Part shown: positions 6,125-6,736 of the stretch, piece by piece
How the letters are laid out: every line of letters starts with the position of its first letter
Position numbering within the stretch: the stretch's first letter is position 1
NCBI GenBank assembly: GCA_029548715.1
Contig: JAKPMW010000284.1
Coordinates: forward strand, 1-6,736
Direction: 5' to 3'
Origin: Spirochaetota bacterium
GTDB lineage: Bacteria > Spirochaetota > JAGLSM01 > JAKPMW01
Length of the DNA: 6,736 nt
Notes under the pieces: generated by a model
Seen by the model: only the letters and a program-made list of their open reading frames with translations
Databases searched by the model: none
Told to the model about the DNA's origin: nothing
Translations under genes and position numbers: made by a program

Positions 6125-6492
6125 CGCGTTGTCTGTGCTGGGAGCAGAATACTGAAACGCCACCCCGGCTACAAGTTGCTGTTCATGGTACTTCTGATGA
6201 TTGATAACAGCGCAGTGTGACATCCTACATCCTTCTGTTACATTCAGTTTGCAATTAAGAGCAAAAATGTGCTCATGGATATGTCGGCAGGACTGGTCAT
6301 GCGCGTGGCTCCTTTGGGCGAACTCATTATTCATTCCATCCCAGTATGCCGGTCTTAATGGAGTGTATTGACTACCTTCTCGTTTCTACCAAGATGACTT
6401 GCATTAAAGATTCAATTTTGTATTCGTAATGCCTGTCTAAAACACATCCAGTGCTGTCGTGGTGACGGTATCCAAGAAAAAGACTGCTGGTA

Positions 6493-6508
6493 ATGGCACT
6501 TATGCCAT
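6493..6508. promoter_or_regulatory. Perfect palindrome, possible operator
   Basis: ATGGCA and TGCCAT are perfectly inverted around CTTA. It lies two bases upstream of the candidate -35 of the following gene, a position suited to a repressor or activator site. No regulator gene is in view, so binding is an inference. Confidence 0.35.
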
Positions 6509-6510
6509 GC

Positions 6511-6540
6511 TTGTGCTGGGTAGTTATTTCATGGTATGTT
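6511..6540 (+). promoter_or_regulatory. Candidate promoter of the restriction-like gene
   Basis: TTGTGC (6511-6516), an 18-base spacer, then TATGTT (6535-6540) preceded by TGG, which gives an extended -10 (TG-N-TATGTT). The predicted start near 6547 leaves a leader of about 25 bases containing AAGGTGG (6563-6569) before the ATG at 6573. Confidence 0.45.
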
Positions 6541-6572
6541 TTAGTAATAAGAATTGCAAGGTAAGGTGGACA

Positions 6573-6736
6573 ATGTCAAAAGAGCTTCTATCTCTCAAAA
6601 GTTATATACTTGGTGAAGAAAGTGAGAATGCTTCAAGACATTTGATTGAGCCTTTCTTCAAAAATATCTTTCATGTTGATTCAATAAAAAGAGAATCTGA
6701 AGCATCTGGAGCCGATTTGTATGTAGAAGGACGGCT
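6573..6736 (+). CDS. N-terminus of a restriction or restriction-modification-like protein (3' partial)
   Basis: Fifty-four residues are visible before the window ends. The segment NASRHLIEPFFKNIF (19-33), then IKRESEASGADLYVEGRL (38-55), looks like the start of a PD-(D/E)XK nuclease domain: a helix with a conserved Glu (E26), then Asp48 in GADLYVEG as a possible first metal ligand. The second acidic residue and Lys would lie beyond the edge. Such N-termini occur in Type IIG/Eco57I-like enzymes and in other restriction subunits; I cannot choose between them. The start at 6573 is favoured by AAGGTGG just upstream; in-frame ATGs at 6507 and 6531 lie at or before the predicted promoter -10. By my count 57 of 164 bases are G or C (35%), far below the chemotaxis genes, which suggests horizontal acquisition. 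That it is a gene is likely; the function is tentative. Confidence 0.6.
   Translation, partial: MSKELLSLKSYILGEESENASRHLIEPFFKNIFHVDSIKRESEASGADLYVEGR

Larger units (their letters stand above)
6125..6572. other. Gene-free AT-richer stretch
   Basis: About 450 bases with stops in all frames at short intervals on the coding strand and no recognisable product. G+C is visibly lower than in the chemotaxis block. It contains a 5-bp inverted repeat GAGCA/TGCTC (6259-6274) without a T run, and near its end the palindrome and promoter candidate listed separately. No tRNA, integrase remnant, direct-repeat pair or clear terminator for the DUF2335 gene was found. Confidence 0.5.

Noticed and set aside
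5948..6334. Minus-strand open frame of 128 codons across the end of the DUF2335 gene
   Set aside because: About half is antisense to the membrane-helix coding part. The rest is His/Cys-rich with no motif and no ribosome site.

Overview
The window joins a GC-rich chemotaxis block to a patchwork accessory region. The left half codes for a CheR methyltransferase (5' end cut by the window edge), a single-domain CheY-type response regulator and, on the opposite strand, a membrane chemoreceptor with a periplasmic double-Cache-like sensor. A CheY with a GWIVKPF end, a receptor without a HAMP domain and with an acidic tail ending in Phe, and high G+C coding sequence suggest a motile Gram-negative bacterium. 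Desulfovibrionales or a related sulfate reducer is a reasonable guess, but it rests on protein style alone and is not firm.

Layout: 2-1002 (+) cheR and cheY. 1003-1293 is a gap between convergent genes with two hairpins, the second a strong terminator. 1294-3279 (-) is the chemoreceptor. 3429-5049 (-) is a two-gene operon: an ABC/OLD-like AAA ATPase followed, with a 14-base overlap and its own Shine-Dalgarno, by a 162-residue protein of unknown function. The operon has a promoter whose predicted start settles the ATPase start codon, and a hairpin after the last gene. 5110-5466 has no convincing gene. 5467-6124 (+) holds a 73-residue small protein overlapping a DUF2335-type membrane protein gene that is interrupted by an in-frame TGA. 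6125-6572 has no gene I can support, only a promoter candidate and a palindrome near its end. 6573 onward (+) is the N-terminus of an AT-rich gene that resembles the nuclease end of a restriction or restriction-modification enzyme and runs off the window.

The chemotaxis genes fit together: the receptor senses, CheR methylates receptors, and CheY carries the phosphorylation signal. The right half reads as acquired DNA next to this block: an ATPase with a small partner (an arrangement common among phage-defence systems), a degraded small membrane-protein pair, and a low-GC restriction-like gene. The ATPase plus small-partner pair is the best candidate for an undescribed system. Its partner has a D...E-x-H pattern that might be a diverged nuclease core and shows no HNH or TOPRIM motif.
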